Shown: positions 52,601-64,000 of the stretch, in pieces
How positions within the stretch are numbered: position 1 is the stretch's first letter
How the letters are laid out: every line of letters begins with the position of its first letter
Assembly: GCF_001625215.2 (NCBI RefSeq)
Contig: NC_030384.2
Coordinates: 41,698,390 to 41,762,389 of the forward strand
Direction of reading: 5' to 3'
Length of the DNA stretch: 64,000 bases
Origin: Daucus carota subsp. sativus
Taxonomy: Eukaryota > Streptophyta > Magnoliopsida > Apiales > Apiaceae
Made by a program: the position numbers and the translations under genes
Notes under the pieces: model-generated
What the model was told of the DNA's origin: nothing
The model's input: the letters and a program-made list of their open reading frames with translations, nothing else
The model's database searches: none

Positions 52601-55600
52601 ACGAAATGCAGCCTCTTCAATTGTCAGTTTTGAGGCGATCTCAGCAACCTGTTTGTACTTCTCTTCATATTTCTTACCAAGCAATTCAGCCTGAAATAGT
52701 ACGGTAAGTAAACATAGGTATAGCTGCTGCAGAAGTACTCATGAACATGTAAAACCAATACTATTCTAGGGATCATAGAGTTCACCTCACGCTTATCAGC
52801 TATAGCCCTTTCTGTAATCTCATTAAGTCGATTTTCACATCTGCTTTTAAACAATACCTGGAACAGGATTAACATAAACAGAACAATTAAGAACATATAA
52901 TAAAAACAGTGTATTAAATAAATTACATAATTAAACCTCAGCTTCTAGGAAAAAAGTGCAATTACTCCCGTTGTTTTCTATACGACACTTAACTATTTGC
53001 ACGCACTTTAAAGTGCCTTGACCAGGTATTAAAAATAATCATTTTTAAAATTTTCTCTCTCTGAATTATAATATATATTATATATTTTTATTTACAATAA
53101 ATAAATAATTTTAAGTGCATGGTCAAAGAACATTTAACTGTGTGCAAAAAGTCAAGTGTCATATATTAAAAACAGAGGGAGTACAAATTAAGACTGTACA
53201 AATCTCATAAAATAAGATAACTCACAAGATCCTGCATTTTTTCCCGGTAGAACACCAGTTTTTCTCTTGAATCCAGCAGCATTTTCTCCTTATTTTCAAC
53301 CTTCCATACAGTAGTGAGTGGGATTAGTTTAGAAAACAAATAGATCAAGTGTCAAAATTACGCTGAATCATATATCATATAAACATATACCTACACTTGG
53401 ATAGAAACCAAAACTAGACCAATGTAATGTTCTTAAAAAGATTGACACTTGTCCGAGTTTACAAAAGCAGTGTAGACAGGCCTATGCCACACTATTTTGT
53501 TGCGTGCATAAATTTGTGAACTCAACATAGAATTAAAGAAAATGTTCCATTCACTTGATCAAACAAGTAATACTCAAATATACCACTTTCTCAGTTTCAG
53601 ATTCCTCAGAATTTTTCACATCAGCTGAAGGGTGCCCCCCATTACTCTGTTGAGACATCTGAGAATTTTCCATTGATGACACTCCTGCCTTCTGCTGATT
53701 AGAAAATCCTGATGGCATAGGAGTCCTCGATGCAGCAGAATTCACTGGTTGGGAACCGGGCATCCCTTGTGATCTCATACCTAAACATGGTTAAAATTAA
53801 AATAATTCATATGCAAATTACAAAATAAGACTAAAACACCCAAGGATCCATAAAGCTCAGCAATCCTTGATATACTAAAAAGGGTCAGCAGTACTGCTTT
53901 GCAAAATTGTGCATTGTACATCTCATGTACACTTGAACCAGAATCAATGCAAAACATAGAAATCTGCAAAGTATTTTTAATTTCAAGGAATGCTGTGCTT
54001 CTGGTTCTTTCAGTCAATATCAGGTGAGCATCAATAGATACCCGGAGCAGATCCCCATGCTGTACTTCCATAAGAAGCAGTTGGTGGTCCTGCCAGTGCT
54101 AACAGAGTTTCATCAAGCATTACACTATTAGGAAGTGTCTCTGGAAGATGTTGTCCTTCCCTATATCGTTCCATTAAATAGAGAGCAACACAAAACTCCC
54201 TCAAGGAAAGCATGCTATCATTATCTTGATCTGACAAGTCCCATACCTGTTTCAAGACCTCTGAAAAGGCCAAGTCAAAATTAGGGATAATCATGTTTCA
54301 TAAAAACACCCAGCCTAAAGATATACTTCCTCCGTTTCAAATTACATGTCCACTTTCAAAAAATCACATAGTTTAAGAAAAGTGGATTTTGAGAGAAAAG
54401 AGGTGTAATAAGTCATTAATTGAACCTAATATGTGGTATAAGATTGATTTTGGAAATATAAATTTGAAATATGTGGAGGAGAGTTGATTTTGAAAATATA
54501 AATTTACATTGAAAGTTGAAGTGGACAAGTATTTTGAAACAAAACTTTTTTTCTAGAGTGGACATGTATTTTGAAACGGAGGGAGTACTTGATTTGATAA
54601 ACAAAAAAATATAACTAGTTATGGTAAGACCAAGAACAGAAGTACAGACCTTTTTTACTGGTAAACAAAACTAAACGAGCAACCAACTCATTCAAATATG
54701 CTACTGAACACAAACACACATAAACATATAATAAACTTTGTTCAAGGCGGCTAAACCAGAGACAATTTCAATTCTATATGCACCGAAATATTAAAATTAA
54801 ACAGGAAAATTCTGTCAGGTTTATAACGAAAAAGGAGGATGATCAAAAACATAAAGGTGTAATACATTATTGACCCTAATAATAACAAAAAGGATTTGAG
54901 GTTCACACTATTTAATTTTTCAATTTCTATGCTAATATATGGGATGTACTGGCATTCTATATGCACAGACATATTAAACATTAAATAATAAATAGGAAGA
55001 TTCTGTTAGATTTGTAAAGAAAAAATTGGAGTGACCAAAAACCTAAAGGTGTAATTGACCCTAATAATAACAAAAATGATTTTGAGGGTCAAACATTTCA
55101 ATTTTTTAATTTAATAAACTATGCTAATATATGGGATTTATTGGCAATTCTAGGGACCTCTGAAGTAAATTACTTGATTCATGATATTGGGAGTGCAAAA
55201 TAAGATCAGGGAACCCCATAAATTTTGCTTACTAATATTTTAGCAGCATAAATTCAGAAGTAGCAATTAGCCTCCCAACAAGCAGCGTTTTTAATTCAAA
55301 ACATACAATGCATACTTCTATTTTTTTTAATAAAACAAGCAAACCATTTAACTAGAAACTATGGTTTACCTCTTGGCAATCTCCAGCTCAAGAATAAGTT
55401 GCGAGCTTGTTCACCAGTGATTCTCCCATCTCTATCAGTGTCTACTTCCACAAAGACTTTGTGATATCTTTGTATACCAGCACGGGTCATTTTCGGCCAA
55501 GAAGGTTGGGGCTGGGAGGAAGCTGAGTTGCCCATTTCTGCTGGCATTGCAGATGAACCAACTGAGCTATTATTCTGAACAGGAAGCTGCTGGTTTGGTT

Positions 55601-58060
55601 TTGATACTGGCTGACTTGCAGAAATACCTCCTTTAGACTGTCTTGTAAAGGCATTCAAAGACTCAAGAGGATCAAGCTTAGTTGAAGGTTGTGTCGCAGA
55701 AGTTACTGGAGGATTGCCTGACGACGAAGGTGCGGTATTAGCAGAATACGTTGGGGCCGAAGATGCTTGCTTCGGTGCCGACTGGTTGGCAGAAAACATA
55801 TCACCTCCAAACATTGAATTAGAAGCAAAACCATTTCCTGGACCAGCAGGTGATTTAGCAATCGAAACTGGATCAGGCAACTTTTGCCCATAGGAGGGAA
55901 TGGACGGGCTAATCCCTCTGCTAGGTACTTGAGATGATGGTGGTCCAGTAGAAGACACACCACTTTGACCCCCAAGCCAGTCATTTGAAAGGTTTGCTGA
56001 GACAGGAGAACTAGTTATACTACCACCACCAAGAAAACTAGAACCTGAAACACCTTGCAGCGGGCGTGGGGCAGTACCAGATGGCATAGGGACAGGTGAC
56101 CCCATAGATTGGTTTGCTTGGGCGGGGAAATACTGCTGGTTCATACCTGTATTTGGGGGTACTTGTCCTCTGAAGCCAAAATTTTGTGTCTGGGGTAAAG
56201 AAGGGGGCATTTGGTTGGCATGAGGGGTCGGAGAAGGGCCCCTGGAATTAACCTGAGGTGCAGTATAAGGGGGCCTTGGACTAATCTGAGGTGCAGTTGC
56301 AGGAGGCGTTAAATTTGTTTGAGGTGCAGATAGAGCTGCAAGATTGATTTGTGGAGCAGGAATTTTAGCCGAAGCAGGGCCATACAATGCTGCCTTTACA
56401 ATATCTGGTGTTAGGTCGCGCTTACTCTGAGCCACAGTTACAAGTTTAAGGGCATTGTAAAATTCTGCACGACCGAGAAAGCCTGTACGGTTCTGATCAG
56501 CATGCATCCATATCTGCAATCAGGTAATCACTGGAATCAGATTGCAAAATCTCAAAGGACATTCAAAATTTCATTTGAAGCCTAGCAATTGTTGGAAGTG
56601 CATAAATAGATAATAATACTTTATTAGTCAAAACAGAACAAATAAAAAGCTATAATCATGAGATCAACGCATAAATCATGATCTAAAACTCGAGGAAAGC
56701 AGTGATGTACTTATGTGGACCTTACAATAGATAACTATGAGGATATCTGGCGTTTGCGGTTTATGTGAAGCATGCACATAGTGAAATGGCTAGGAGTTTC
56801 ATGCAATACATATCTCTGCATTGCAAGCAATGTAAATACTAGTACAAAAATCAACAACAATTACAGTTAAAAAATAAAATAAAATTATTGGATAGCAGGT
56901 CATACGAAGATTGAAAATAACCCTGGTGAACCAATAGACAGTGATGGTAGTGTTGAGCGCTGGAAGTAGCCAGATGGGAACATTTTTAAGGTTAATTGTC
57001 TGCAATTTTTATCACAGCTGGTTGAATGGGATGATTAGCCAGAAATAAAGATGTCTGAATCATTGTAGGAGCTGCTATTGCTAGAGTGGGGATGGAAGAC
57101 GGTAGAGCCTTATCTTGCAGAGGTTCTAAGCTTCAAGGAGGTACTTGGCTCGATCAAATAGAGACAAGAAGTAGATGATGCGGAGGATCAAGTGCAAAAC
57201 AAACTATGTTGTTGAGATTGTCAGATGGTGGTTAAAGCAATGGCTGAGTCAGATATGTGTATTTCTCTACCGGCCTTGTGATTACAGATTAATGTTTAGT
57301 GCTCGCAGCATTTCAACTTTTTTCAGAAAACAATCTGAGAACCAAGCAGCTAATAGATTGGATACTACACTTACTGATTGTGATTAATGAGGAATACTTA
57401 TTTGTTTTTTGTTTTCTTGAAGAATTTCCAAGAAGGAAATGTTATGGGAAATCTCAAACAATTTTAAGAGGTATGGAAAGAATAGGAGAGGCAGCAGAGA
57501 ATAACAAGGTATGAGTTAATAGCCATACACATAGTTGCATCAGAAATACACAAGTTAAACAAAAAACCTGTGTTTGCTATTCAAGGCAGACTCCAATCTA
57601 GACCCTAAAGTGGGCCTATCAACTATCAAGTAATCAAACTACAAACTATAGGAGTCATCTCAAATTACACATCTAAACCTCACAATAAACTAGAAACAAT
57701 TGATCATCCCTTCTTCTCCTCACGATTACAATATTCAACTTAAATAAACAAGTGTCCCCTGATTATAATCAGAATCAAAGTTGAACAAATCAAAAATTAA
57801 CAGAGCCAATTCTAATTACCGCAGTCTAGATTTGTGAATCCGTGTGTGCAACAACTAATTAACATAATTCACAAAGTTGAGAGGGGGAGAGAGAGAGAGA
57901 GAGAGACCTGAGCGAGAACTTGTTTAGATAAATTGGAAGCTTGGAAGAAGGAAACAGCTTCAGCTCCACTAATTCTACCATCGTGATCCAAATCTGCTCT
58001 CCTAAAGTACGCATCGAACAAGTCTACATTACCTCCGCCTCCTTGATTCTGCCCAGCCAT
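49657..58060 (-). CDS. EH1/Pan1: EH-domain endocytic protein EH1/Pan1-like (TPLATE complex subunit)
   Basis: Adaptor of the plant TPLATE complex, which drives clathrin-mediated endocytosis at the plasma membrane and actin-linked autophagy. Thirteen exons in coding order: 58060-57908, 56513-55370, 54260-54042, 53780-53584, 53300-53226, 52857-52786, 52690-52592, 52257-52186, 52091-51977, 51184-51116, 51032-50729, 50589-50505 and 50091-49657, giving 1012 residues; Arabidopsis AtEH1 is about 1019. A first EH domain (about residues 10-95) has the EF-hand loop DLDHDGRISGAEA. A Pro/Gln/Ser-rich linker follows. A second EH domain at about 394-480 holds DTDRDGRITGEQA and DQDNDSMLSLREF. Next is a coiled-coil region at about 565-715 (REKMQDL, ERAIADKRE, LGKKYEEKYKQVAEI), then an acidic SAIWDEEWDKFDDEG motif and a Ser/Phe-rich tail ending NWNAF. 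Two Stowaway elements sit in its introns. The last exon has a TAGCAG double acceptor. Confidence 0.95.
51278..51400. repeat. Tandem duplication (period 70 bp) in an EH1 intron
   Basis: The 53-bp stretch at 51278-51330 (GACTAATGAATAAACAGTGC..) recurs at 51348-51400 with about eight mismatches. It lies in the intron between the ninth and tenth EH1 exons. Confidence 0.75.
52965..53181. mobile_element. Stowaway-like MITE in an EH1 intron
   Basis: Between TA dinucleotides (52963-52964 and 53182-53183). Left end CTCCCGTTGTTTTCTATACG, right end AAAACAGAGGGAG; inside, GACACTTAACTATTTGCACG on the left mirrors GTGCAAAAAGTCAAGTGTC on the right. About 217 bp, in the intron between the fifth and sixth EH1 exons. 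Same type as the copy at 38483. Confidence 0.8.
54326..54585. mobile_element. Stowaway-like MITE in an EH1 intron
   Basis: Between TA dinucleotides (54324-54325 and 54586-54587). Left end CTTCCTCCGTTTCAAATTAC, right end GTATTTTGAAACGGAGGGAG; TGTCCACTTTCAA on the left is mirrored by GGACATGTATTTTGAAA on the right. About 260 bp, in the intron between the second and third EH1 exons. The interior also has a duplicated ATATAAATTTGAA/ATATAAATTTACA phrase. Confidence 0.85.
54771..55145. repeat. Two tandem copies of a roughly 185-bp sequence in an EH1 intron
   Basis: Copy 1 (54771-54953) and copy 2 (54954-55145) both start ATTCTATATGCAC and end around ATATATGGGAT..TGGC, and share GACCCTAATAATAACAAAAA near the middle. 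Small indels separate them, so the duplication is not recent. No coding potential. Confidence 0.8.
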
Positions 58061-58620
58061 ATATTATAATTATAATACCACTGTGTATACTATATACACA
58101 TACAGATACTAAAATCAACGATGGAGATATTCTATGATGCAGGGAGCTATGAAATCAAATGAATCGTGGGATTGAAGATGATGAGAGAAGGTTAGATCGG
58201 AACGAAACGGGACGCGATTTGGGATCGAAAAGCAGGCATCAACGTTTCTTAATTTCCATATTGCCCCCTCTTCTTTTTTATTATTGCAAATATATGTATG
58301 ATTGAATCGGATATTACGTCACTATATTCAGGGTGTTTGGCCAACTCCATATTTAAAATAAAAAAAAAGGAAAAAAAGATTTTTTATAAAAAAAATTGGG
58401 TATAAATATTAAATATTCATTATCTGATTAAAAAATATAATTGTTTATTTCTAAAAAATAGAATTTATATATCTTTTTAAAAATAAACACTATTTTTGAA
58501 AAATAAGTTTATATAAACAGTTCAAATATTCTGCCATCATGTTCCAGATTTTTCTTTTCTTGACTTGGGAGACAAATTGCTAATTTTGATTGAAGGGTTG
58601 ATGTTATTATTAGTGTAAGT
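58061..58620. other. EH1 leader/promoter and spacer
   Basis: The first 200 bases are the leader of EH1 on the minus strand. The rest is AT-rich with no gene or clear promoter motif. Confidence 0.5.
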
Positions 58621-59252
58621 CACTGTTATAAAAAGCGGGAATCGGACTTAGTCGGTAAAGGCACCGTGCAGTGATTTATCGGAAAATCGAGGAAAAATCG
58701 GAATGATTAAACGAACCATTAATCATGATCAATTTAATATTATTTTTTAAATTATATATATTAATATAATTATACATACTATAAATTTATAATCTTATAA
58801 AATCAGAAGATTAATGATTTTTTTTATAACACAAAACATGCATATATATACATATACAAGTGTAATCATCTCATATGTAACCTTAAATTTGATTGAATCT
58901 TCTATGAATTTTTTTTGCAGATTTTTGTAATTAGAATTTAGGGGTTAATATTAAAAGAGTGGAAGGTAATAAAAAAACAACTTTAATTGTTAATTTTGTG
59001 CCTTTTGTTTTATTTGAAATCAAATTTATAATTTTAAAAAAAATTACTTTGCATTTTTATTTTTATTTTAATTCTTCGATTTTTAACCGATTTTTTCCGA
59101 TTAAATACGCCTTTTGACCGATTAATCCATTTTTAACCGGTTTTGAGAAAAAACGATTTTTTCATTGATTAACGCTTAATCGAGGCGGTGGCCGACTGAA
59201 TAGCCCTTAATCGACGATTAATCTCAATTAATCACCGACTTTTAGAACACTG
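58621..59252. mobile_element. Non-autonomous hAT-type element, same family as 18246-18617
   Basis: Starts CACTGTTATAAAAAG and ends CTTTTAGAACACTG; the flanking octamers GTGTAAGT and GTATAACT match at six of eight positions, as expected of an aged 8-bp duplication. Subterminal DNA has the same CGATTAATC/ACCGATTAATCC words as the element at 18246, and the body is AT-rich. About 632 bp. No coding capacity. Confidence 0.7.
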
Positions 59253-59608
59253 GTATAACTTAAACTATATTGCTAGTTTGGATTTGGGAATGCGCACCTA
59301 TCATTTTCATGTCAATCATGTAGACAAAATTAGTTATATTATATGATAATATAAATTGGAAAAAATGGCAATTTAAAATTAACTTACATTGCATGGTATC
59401 TGATATCTCATAAGGAAAGTGGTGTGATGTATATATCGTAATTTTCTATGGATTTTCTTCTATTATTATTCTTGTATGCGCTTATTAGGAGTATTATTTT
59501 AAATATTCAATTTTACTTGTTTCATTTATTACATGTGATAGTAGTTTAGACGAATTATGTTTTATGAGATGAGATATGAGTTGCATACAAATTAATTATT
59601 TCTATTAG
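59253..59608. other. AT-rich spacer
   Basis: Between the hAT-type element and the next foldback element; no feature recognised. The last nine bases are the target duplication of the next element. Confidence 0.5.
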
Positions 59609-60156
59609 GGGTTAGTTATCTAATTGGTCACTCAAGTGGGCTTAATGTATCAAGTTGGTCACTGAACTTAAAACAAACAGTATTAATATGATCACTAAAG
59701 TCACCATAAATATCAAACAAGTATCTCGAAATATAAGTTTCATGCAGTAAAAATATTATTTAGAGAATTTTACACGGTATTCTTGAATATTACCCTGACC
59801 AATTAAAAAGTTATGACTTTTGGTATTTTTTATAATATCTTTAGATTTTATCAAGTCTGTTTATTATTTATTTTTAATTATATAGTTATTTTATTTATTT
59901 TATTCAAAAATATATTTGATAAAATCTAAATATATTATCATAAATATTAGAAATCATAACCTTTTACTTAGTTAGAGTAATATTCAAGAATAACGTGTAA
60001 AACTCTCTAAATAATATTTTTACTACTTGAACTTATTTTTCGAGGTACTTGTTTGATATTTATGGTGATTTTAGTGACCATATTGATACCGTTTTCAGTT
60101 CAGTGATCAACTTAATACATCAAGCCCACCTCAGTGACTAACTAGATAATTAATTT
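59609..60156. mobile_element. Foldback MITE with long inverted arms, Mutator-like
   Basis: Two arms of about 240 bp are inverted copies of each other over nearly the whole 548-bp element: GTGGGCTTAATGTATCAAGT on the left matches the reverse complement of CTTAATACATCAAGCCCAC on the right, and the similarity runs on to ATTTTATCAA/TTGATAAAAT near the axis at about 59870. The 9-bp direct repeat TTCTATTAG flanks it (59600-59608 and 60157-60165), which fits Mutator-like insertion. No gene inside. Confidence 0.8.
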
Positions 60157-60165
60157 TTCTATTAG

Positions 60166-61189
60166 TATTTATTTTATTTTATTTGTATTTTGTCGTGGTT
60201 CATGATTTTCATGTGTTCTGAAATTTTTCCGAATCATTATTTTTCCAGATTACATAGCTTTTATTATTATTTTATTTAACTAATTTTTGTTATTGTTTAA
60301 TTATTGATCATTTTACCTTGTTCGTGATTATAATTAGTTAAATCATGAGTCCCCAAGTAGAATTCAAAGCAAGTAGTTAAACATGAGTCCCTGATTATAG
60401 TTAGCTCATATCATGATGGAAAGTATACTCGGGGACTCTTGATTTAATTACCAAAGCGCAAACTGGTTTTGAAATTTTGGATACGAGCTCTCGTACCATA
60501 CTCGGGGCCGGATAACTTACTTGTTATATTCGGATAAAAACCACGATGTATATAGATAGTTGGATATTTTAAAATCCGATCGTTTAAACCATTTTGCCCT
60601 AGAATTTTTACATCCCTCATTTTTGAAAAATTATATTGACGAGAGTGGATAAAAATATCATTTTTAGGAATGCCTTTTTAAGCAGAATTTGCATATATTA
60701 TTAATTTCAAATTGCATGATAGATAGTTGGATAGATGAATGATTAATTCTTGAAATCCAGTTTTATTCAATTATGTTTTTAAAAAATATATTAGGATCTT
60801 GAGGTTGGATTTTCAATAATTCTAAAAAATCCAAATTATTCTTAAAAATCTGGTGATGTTTATTTAAATTATTAAACTCATTAAAAATATGATGAAATAA
60901 GGAGTTGATGGATTTTTTGGACTTTGTGATATTATAAATTTTGTTGCATTGTTTAGTTTTATGTTTCTTGAAATCTCATCATAATACACGAGATTTGAAA
61001 ATTATGTCAGATATATTAATTCTACGACACCTTGGAGTTCACAAAAAAATTCAATTACATATAATTATATAATCCATTACAACGCGAGATTATAACCAAA
61101 TCGTCAAAGTCAAGACTAAATGTACCCTTAACAATATTCAAGTTTTTTATAATACCATGTTCTACAAAAATATTTATTATAACTTTCTT
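60166..61189. other. AT-rich spacer
   Basis: No gene recognised. Some phrases such as GGATAGATGAATGATTAATTC and a CTCGGGGACTC stretch near 60430 stand out, but no ends, duplication or reading frame support a specific call. Confidence 0.45.
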
Positions 61190-62160
61190 CGATATCATTG
61201 TCAATGAATAATTTTTTGATTATGATTTTAATGGATTAGTTTTGATATATGGATTATAATGAATTGCAAGTGATTTTGATTTTGTACGGATTTTTAATAA
61301 AATGTCGCACAGTTGATATAAGATATTTTGGGATTTATGTACAATATTTCAAAATCTCATAGATTTTGGTAAGATTTTAAAAAACTTACGGGGGTGTATT
61401 CGATTGGGATTTTAATGCATTCTTTTTAGTCTATGGATTTTAATGGATTGTATGGGATTTTGATTTTTTGCGGATTCTTGATGAAATGTCGCAGAGTTGA
61501 TAGGATTTAAGTACAATGCTTCAAAATCTCATTGAATTTGATGGGATTTCAAAAAACTTAAAATACACTGAAGAATGCCACAAAATCCATCATTTTATGA
61601 AATGAAAAAAAATCCATTAGCATTTGAATACCATCATATTTTAATGGATTTTAAACAATCCCAATTAAATACCATCGGATTTTAAAACATAATTTAAAAT
61701 CCCAATTGAATACCACTAGATTTTATAGCATAGTTTAAAATCCCAATTGAATACCTCAAGATTTTAATGGATTTCAAACAATCCCAATCGAATACCCTCG
61801 GATTTCATGAATGCAAAAAAATGCTTTAAAATCTCAATTCAATACACCCCTCTTAAAATGCACCGAACAATGCCACAAAATCCATCATTTTAGACAATCC
61901 AAAAAAATCCATTAGTATTTGAATATCATTGGATTTTAATAGATTTTAAGCAATTGAATATCATCAGATTTCTAAGTATGATTTAAAATCTTAATTGAAT
62001 ATTATCAGATTTTGTAATATAATCTAAAATCTCAAATTTAACGAATTTTAAATAATCCTAATTTAAGTACTCTCAAATTTTTTATTTTTTTTTTTTTGAA
62101 AATAAGTACTCTCAAATTTTAAGAATGAAAAAAATCTTAAAAATTCAATCGAATAGATCC
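61190..62160. mobile_element. Older copy of a TGTATTCAATTGGGATTTTAA-type element, split by a younger copy
   Basis: The sequence at 61220-61388 (from GATTTTAATGGATTAG to TTTTAAAAAACTTA) is a diverged copy of the left half of the element at 61390-61850. The sequence from 61851 onward (CTTAAAATGCACC.. CAATGCCACAAAATCCATC) is a diverged copy of its right half. A terminal-like TTCAATCGAATAGATCC ends near 62160. So one family member was interrupted by another. The outer ends are approximate. Its right end stops about 200 bp before the bromodomain start codon. Confidence 0.6.
61390..61850. mobile_element. Younger nested MITE of the same family
   Basis: Starts GGGGTGTATTCGATTGGGAT and ends with the reverse complement type ATCTCAATTCAATACACCCC. 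The right half holds several copies of ATCCCAATTGAATACC-like phrases. The flanks join up as one copy of the older relative, with CTTA present on both sides as a possible target duplication. No coding capacity. Confidence 0.75.
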
Positions 62161-62186
62161 GCCGATGGTTCTCTCGGCCTGAATAT

Positions 62187-62283
62187 CACGTGTGTGAATA
62201 CGCTCTCAAGAGTCGCGTCCCCATTCTTTTTCTTTTTCAATAGTCACGAACTCACGCCCCCAGGCCCCAATTTTATATATATA
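62187..62283 (+). promoter_or_regulatory. G-box and TATA box candidates of the bromodomain gene
   Basis: A perfect G-box CACGTG lies at 62187-62192 and a TATA-like TATATATA at 62274-62283, about 80-90 bp before the start codon at 62365, in the expected order. The assignment rests on motif and position only. Confidence 0.5.
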
Positions 62284-62364
62284 GTCAAAAAGAACGAGAA
62301 AAAAAATAAGGCCTGTTTGGCAAGCTCGAAAATAAAACCTAAAGAACTCAAGAAAACTCGAGCA

Positions 62365-64000
62365 ATGGGTAAGGTATCATCACCACAATTACCACTCCAC
62401 TCGCCGGAAATGAACAAACCCGTCAAGAAAAAAGGCCGGCCCTCTCTCAAACAACAAAAACCCATAAACCCCTCTTCTTCGTCTAGCCCTAATCGCAACC
62501 GCAAATCCTCTCGCCGTCATAACTCGCCGGAATTGCCCTCCGACGATGACGACGAGCGAGAGAAGAAGAAAGTCAAACTCGTGGTCCGCTTGCCTCAATC
62601 AAGTCAACAACAACATTCTGATAATTCATCTGATGATGATGATGAGGAGGAGAATTTTGTTGAAAATCCTGAGACGAAGAGCATCATCAATTTCGACAGA
62701 TCTGGTGATAAAGATGCTCAGGTGAGTAATTATTGCTGCTAATTTTAAGGTTTTTGAAACTGGGTGTAATTTAGATTTTGCCTTTTTTGTAAAGTTTGAT
62801 TTTTTGTGATATGGGTTTGTGGAATTTAAATCTTCTTGATTTTCGCGCGTTGCCCTTTTTTCTGTTTGTCAAATCCCGAGATCTGAAGTGGGTATATATG
62901 GGGTTGACTTAGTCAAGGGCTTTGTGGCTGTACTTGCTATTTTTCTTTTCATTTTAGACCACCCACTTACCATTTATACACACACAATTTCTAAACATGA
63001 GCTGAGTATTATTTTAATATTGATTGTTTGTATTTTGACAACTTTTTTTACATGGCTTCTGATTAATGTAACAAAAGGTTCATATTTTGTCTTTTCTTTA
63101 ATATTTTTCTTGCTTACTGCACATCTTGTTATGCTTTATATATGCTTTACATAGTAGTTTGTTTGCATTTTCTGGGGTCTAACTTGTGTTACTGGATTGA
63201 TTTTGCAGCAGGAAAATGATATTAAACCCGCTGACATTTTACATGGTACAGTCTACTGATATTTATGTTGAACATTAATTGGAATTTCTGGTTAGTTAGC
63301 TTACAATTAATGGGATTTGTTTGGATTATTTATGGTCAGGTTCATCATTGGGGACTGGACCCACAACACCATTGCCAGACAAAAAGTTGTTGGTTTTCAT
63401 CCTTGGCAGGCTTCAAAAGTATATTTTTTTGTTTTCCTAGCTGTTCTTTTTCCATGTACTGTTTTTGGGTTTTGATATTGATGTTAACTTTGTTGGTTTG
63501 TAATGTTTGACTGCAGGAAGGACACGTATGGTGTATTCTCTGAGCCAGTTGATCCCAATGAGGTAACTTTATATATATATTGAAATGGATGCGTGGTTTA
63601 GTTATAACTGAATTTTGTTTGTTGATTAATCTTGTACATCCTCTGTAGCTCCCAGATTACCATGAAACTATTAAGCATCCAATGGATTTTGGGACAGTTA
63701 GGAGAAAACTTGACTCAGGATCATACTTAAACCTGGAACAATTGGAGGTTCGTTACTGATTATCTGTTTGATATGCTTGTGTGTGTTCTCCTTAGACTCT
63801 TGTTCTACTTAGAGCTGTTACAGAATTCGCTCAAATGCAAAGTTTATTCAGATTGAAACTTATTTTCTAGGCTCCAGTTTTCTCCTCACTGCTCATAAGC
63901 TTGATTCCCCTTTGTAATTTAGGACCTAGTCTTTTTACTAAAATTTTAAAAGAGTATCTCTTCTGGCACTGGTTTATTTGCAATTTATTCGTGGCAACTT
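62365..64000 (+). CDS. BRD: Bromodomain protein, BRD1/2/13 (BRD9-like) type, 3'-truncated by the window edge
   Basis: Bromodomains bind acetyl-lysine on histones; plant BRD1/2/13 are subunits of SWI/SNF (BAS) chromatin remodellers. Exons in the window: 62365-62721, 63209-63245, 63340-63418, 63517-63562 and 63649-63747; the next intron runs off the end. The start MGKVSSPQ is chosen because an upstream in-frame ATG (62125) lies in transposon-derived DNA before the TATA candidate. Residues 1-119 are low complexity with an AT-hook-like KKKGRPS, a basic RNRKSSRRH, and acidic runs (SDDDDE, SSDDDDEEE). The bromodomain starts near LLVFILGRLQKKD and shows YGVFSEPVDPNELPDYHETI and HPMDFGTVRRKL, the ZA loop and following helix. 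The acetyl-lysine-binding Asn lies beyond the window. Exon 2 has a CAGCAG double acceptor. Confidence 0.92.

Noticed and set aside
57175-57387. Open frames in EH1 intron 1 with a faint retroelement RNase H look
   Set aside because: Similarity is too weak to name a family, and there is no supporting reverse transcriptase or terminal repeat.
62125-62364. 80-residue N-terminal extension of the bromodomain protein
   Set aside because: It runs through transposon-derived DNA, the G-box and the TATA candidate; the ATG at 62365 is the sensible start.

Overview
The window is nuclear DNA of a flowering plant, almost certainly a eudicot. Genes have many short exons with GT..AG introns, intergenic DNA is AT-rich and full of small non-autonomous DNA transposons, and every recognisable protein is a plant family member. 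No gene marks the species. I rebuilt the exon structures by hand from reading frame, splice sites and family motifs; each model below keeps one open frame from start to stop, except the two genes cut by the window edges.

Layout. 1-4130 (+): 3' part of a tonoplast sugar transporter (TMT/TST). 5246-6371: a foldback, Mutator-like element with nested palindromes. 6716-12638 (-): OST1/ribophorin I, 10 exons. 13815-17322 (-): an MLO gene, 15 exons. 17711-17781 (-): a damaged tRNA-Asp. 19041-25474 (-): a DHHC S-acyltransferase, 10 exons. 26886-29588 (-): a second, divergent MLO gene, 13 exons. 32100-34477 (+): chloroplast GAPDH subunit B, 9 exons. 35313-36861 (+): a GH17 beta-1,3-glucanase with an X8 domain. 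40190-43667 (+): a PP2C phosphatase. 44960-48450 (-): a small conserved plant protein of unknown function. 49657-58060 (-): an EH1/Pan1-like TPLATE-complex endocytosis protein, 13 exons. 62365-64000 (+): 5' part of a bromodomain gene.

Spacers and long introns hold at least four Stowaway-like elements, two hAT-type elements of one family, a third hAT-like remnant, a PIF/Harbinger-like element, two Mutator-like foldback elements, and a nested pair of one family just upstream of the bromodomain gene.

The genes form no operon-like unit. Several act in membrane and secretory biology: N-glycosylation (OST1), protein S-acylation (DHHC), MLO membrane proteins, endocytosis (EH1/Pan1), vacuolar sugar loading (TST) and a secreted callose hydrolase. 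The MLO-DHHC-MLO run on one strand is the most notable arrangement. The most unusual DNA structures are the foldback element at 5.2-6.4 kb and the exon-1 duplication forming intron 1 of GAPB. I found no CRISPR array, virus or wholly new gene system.
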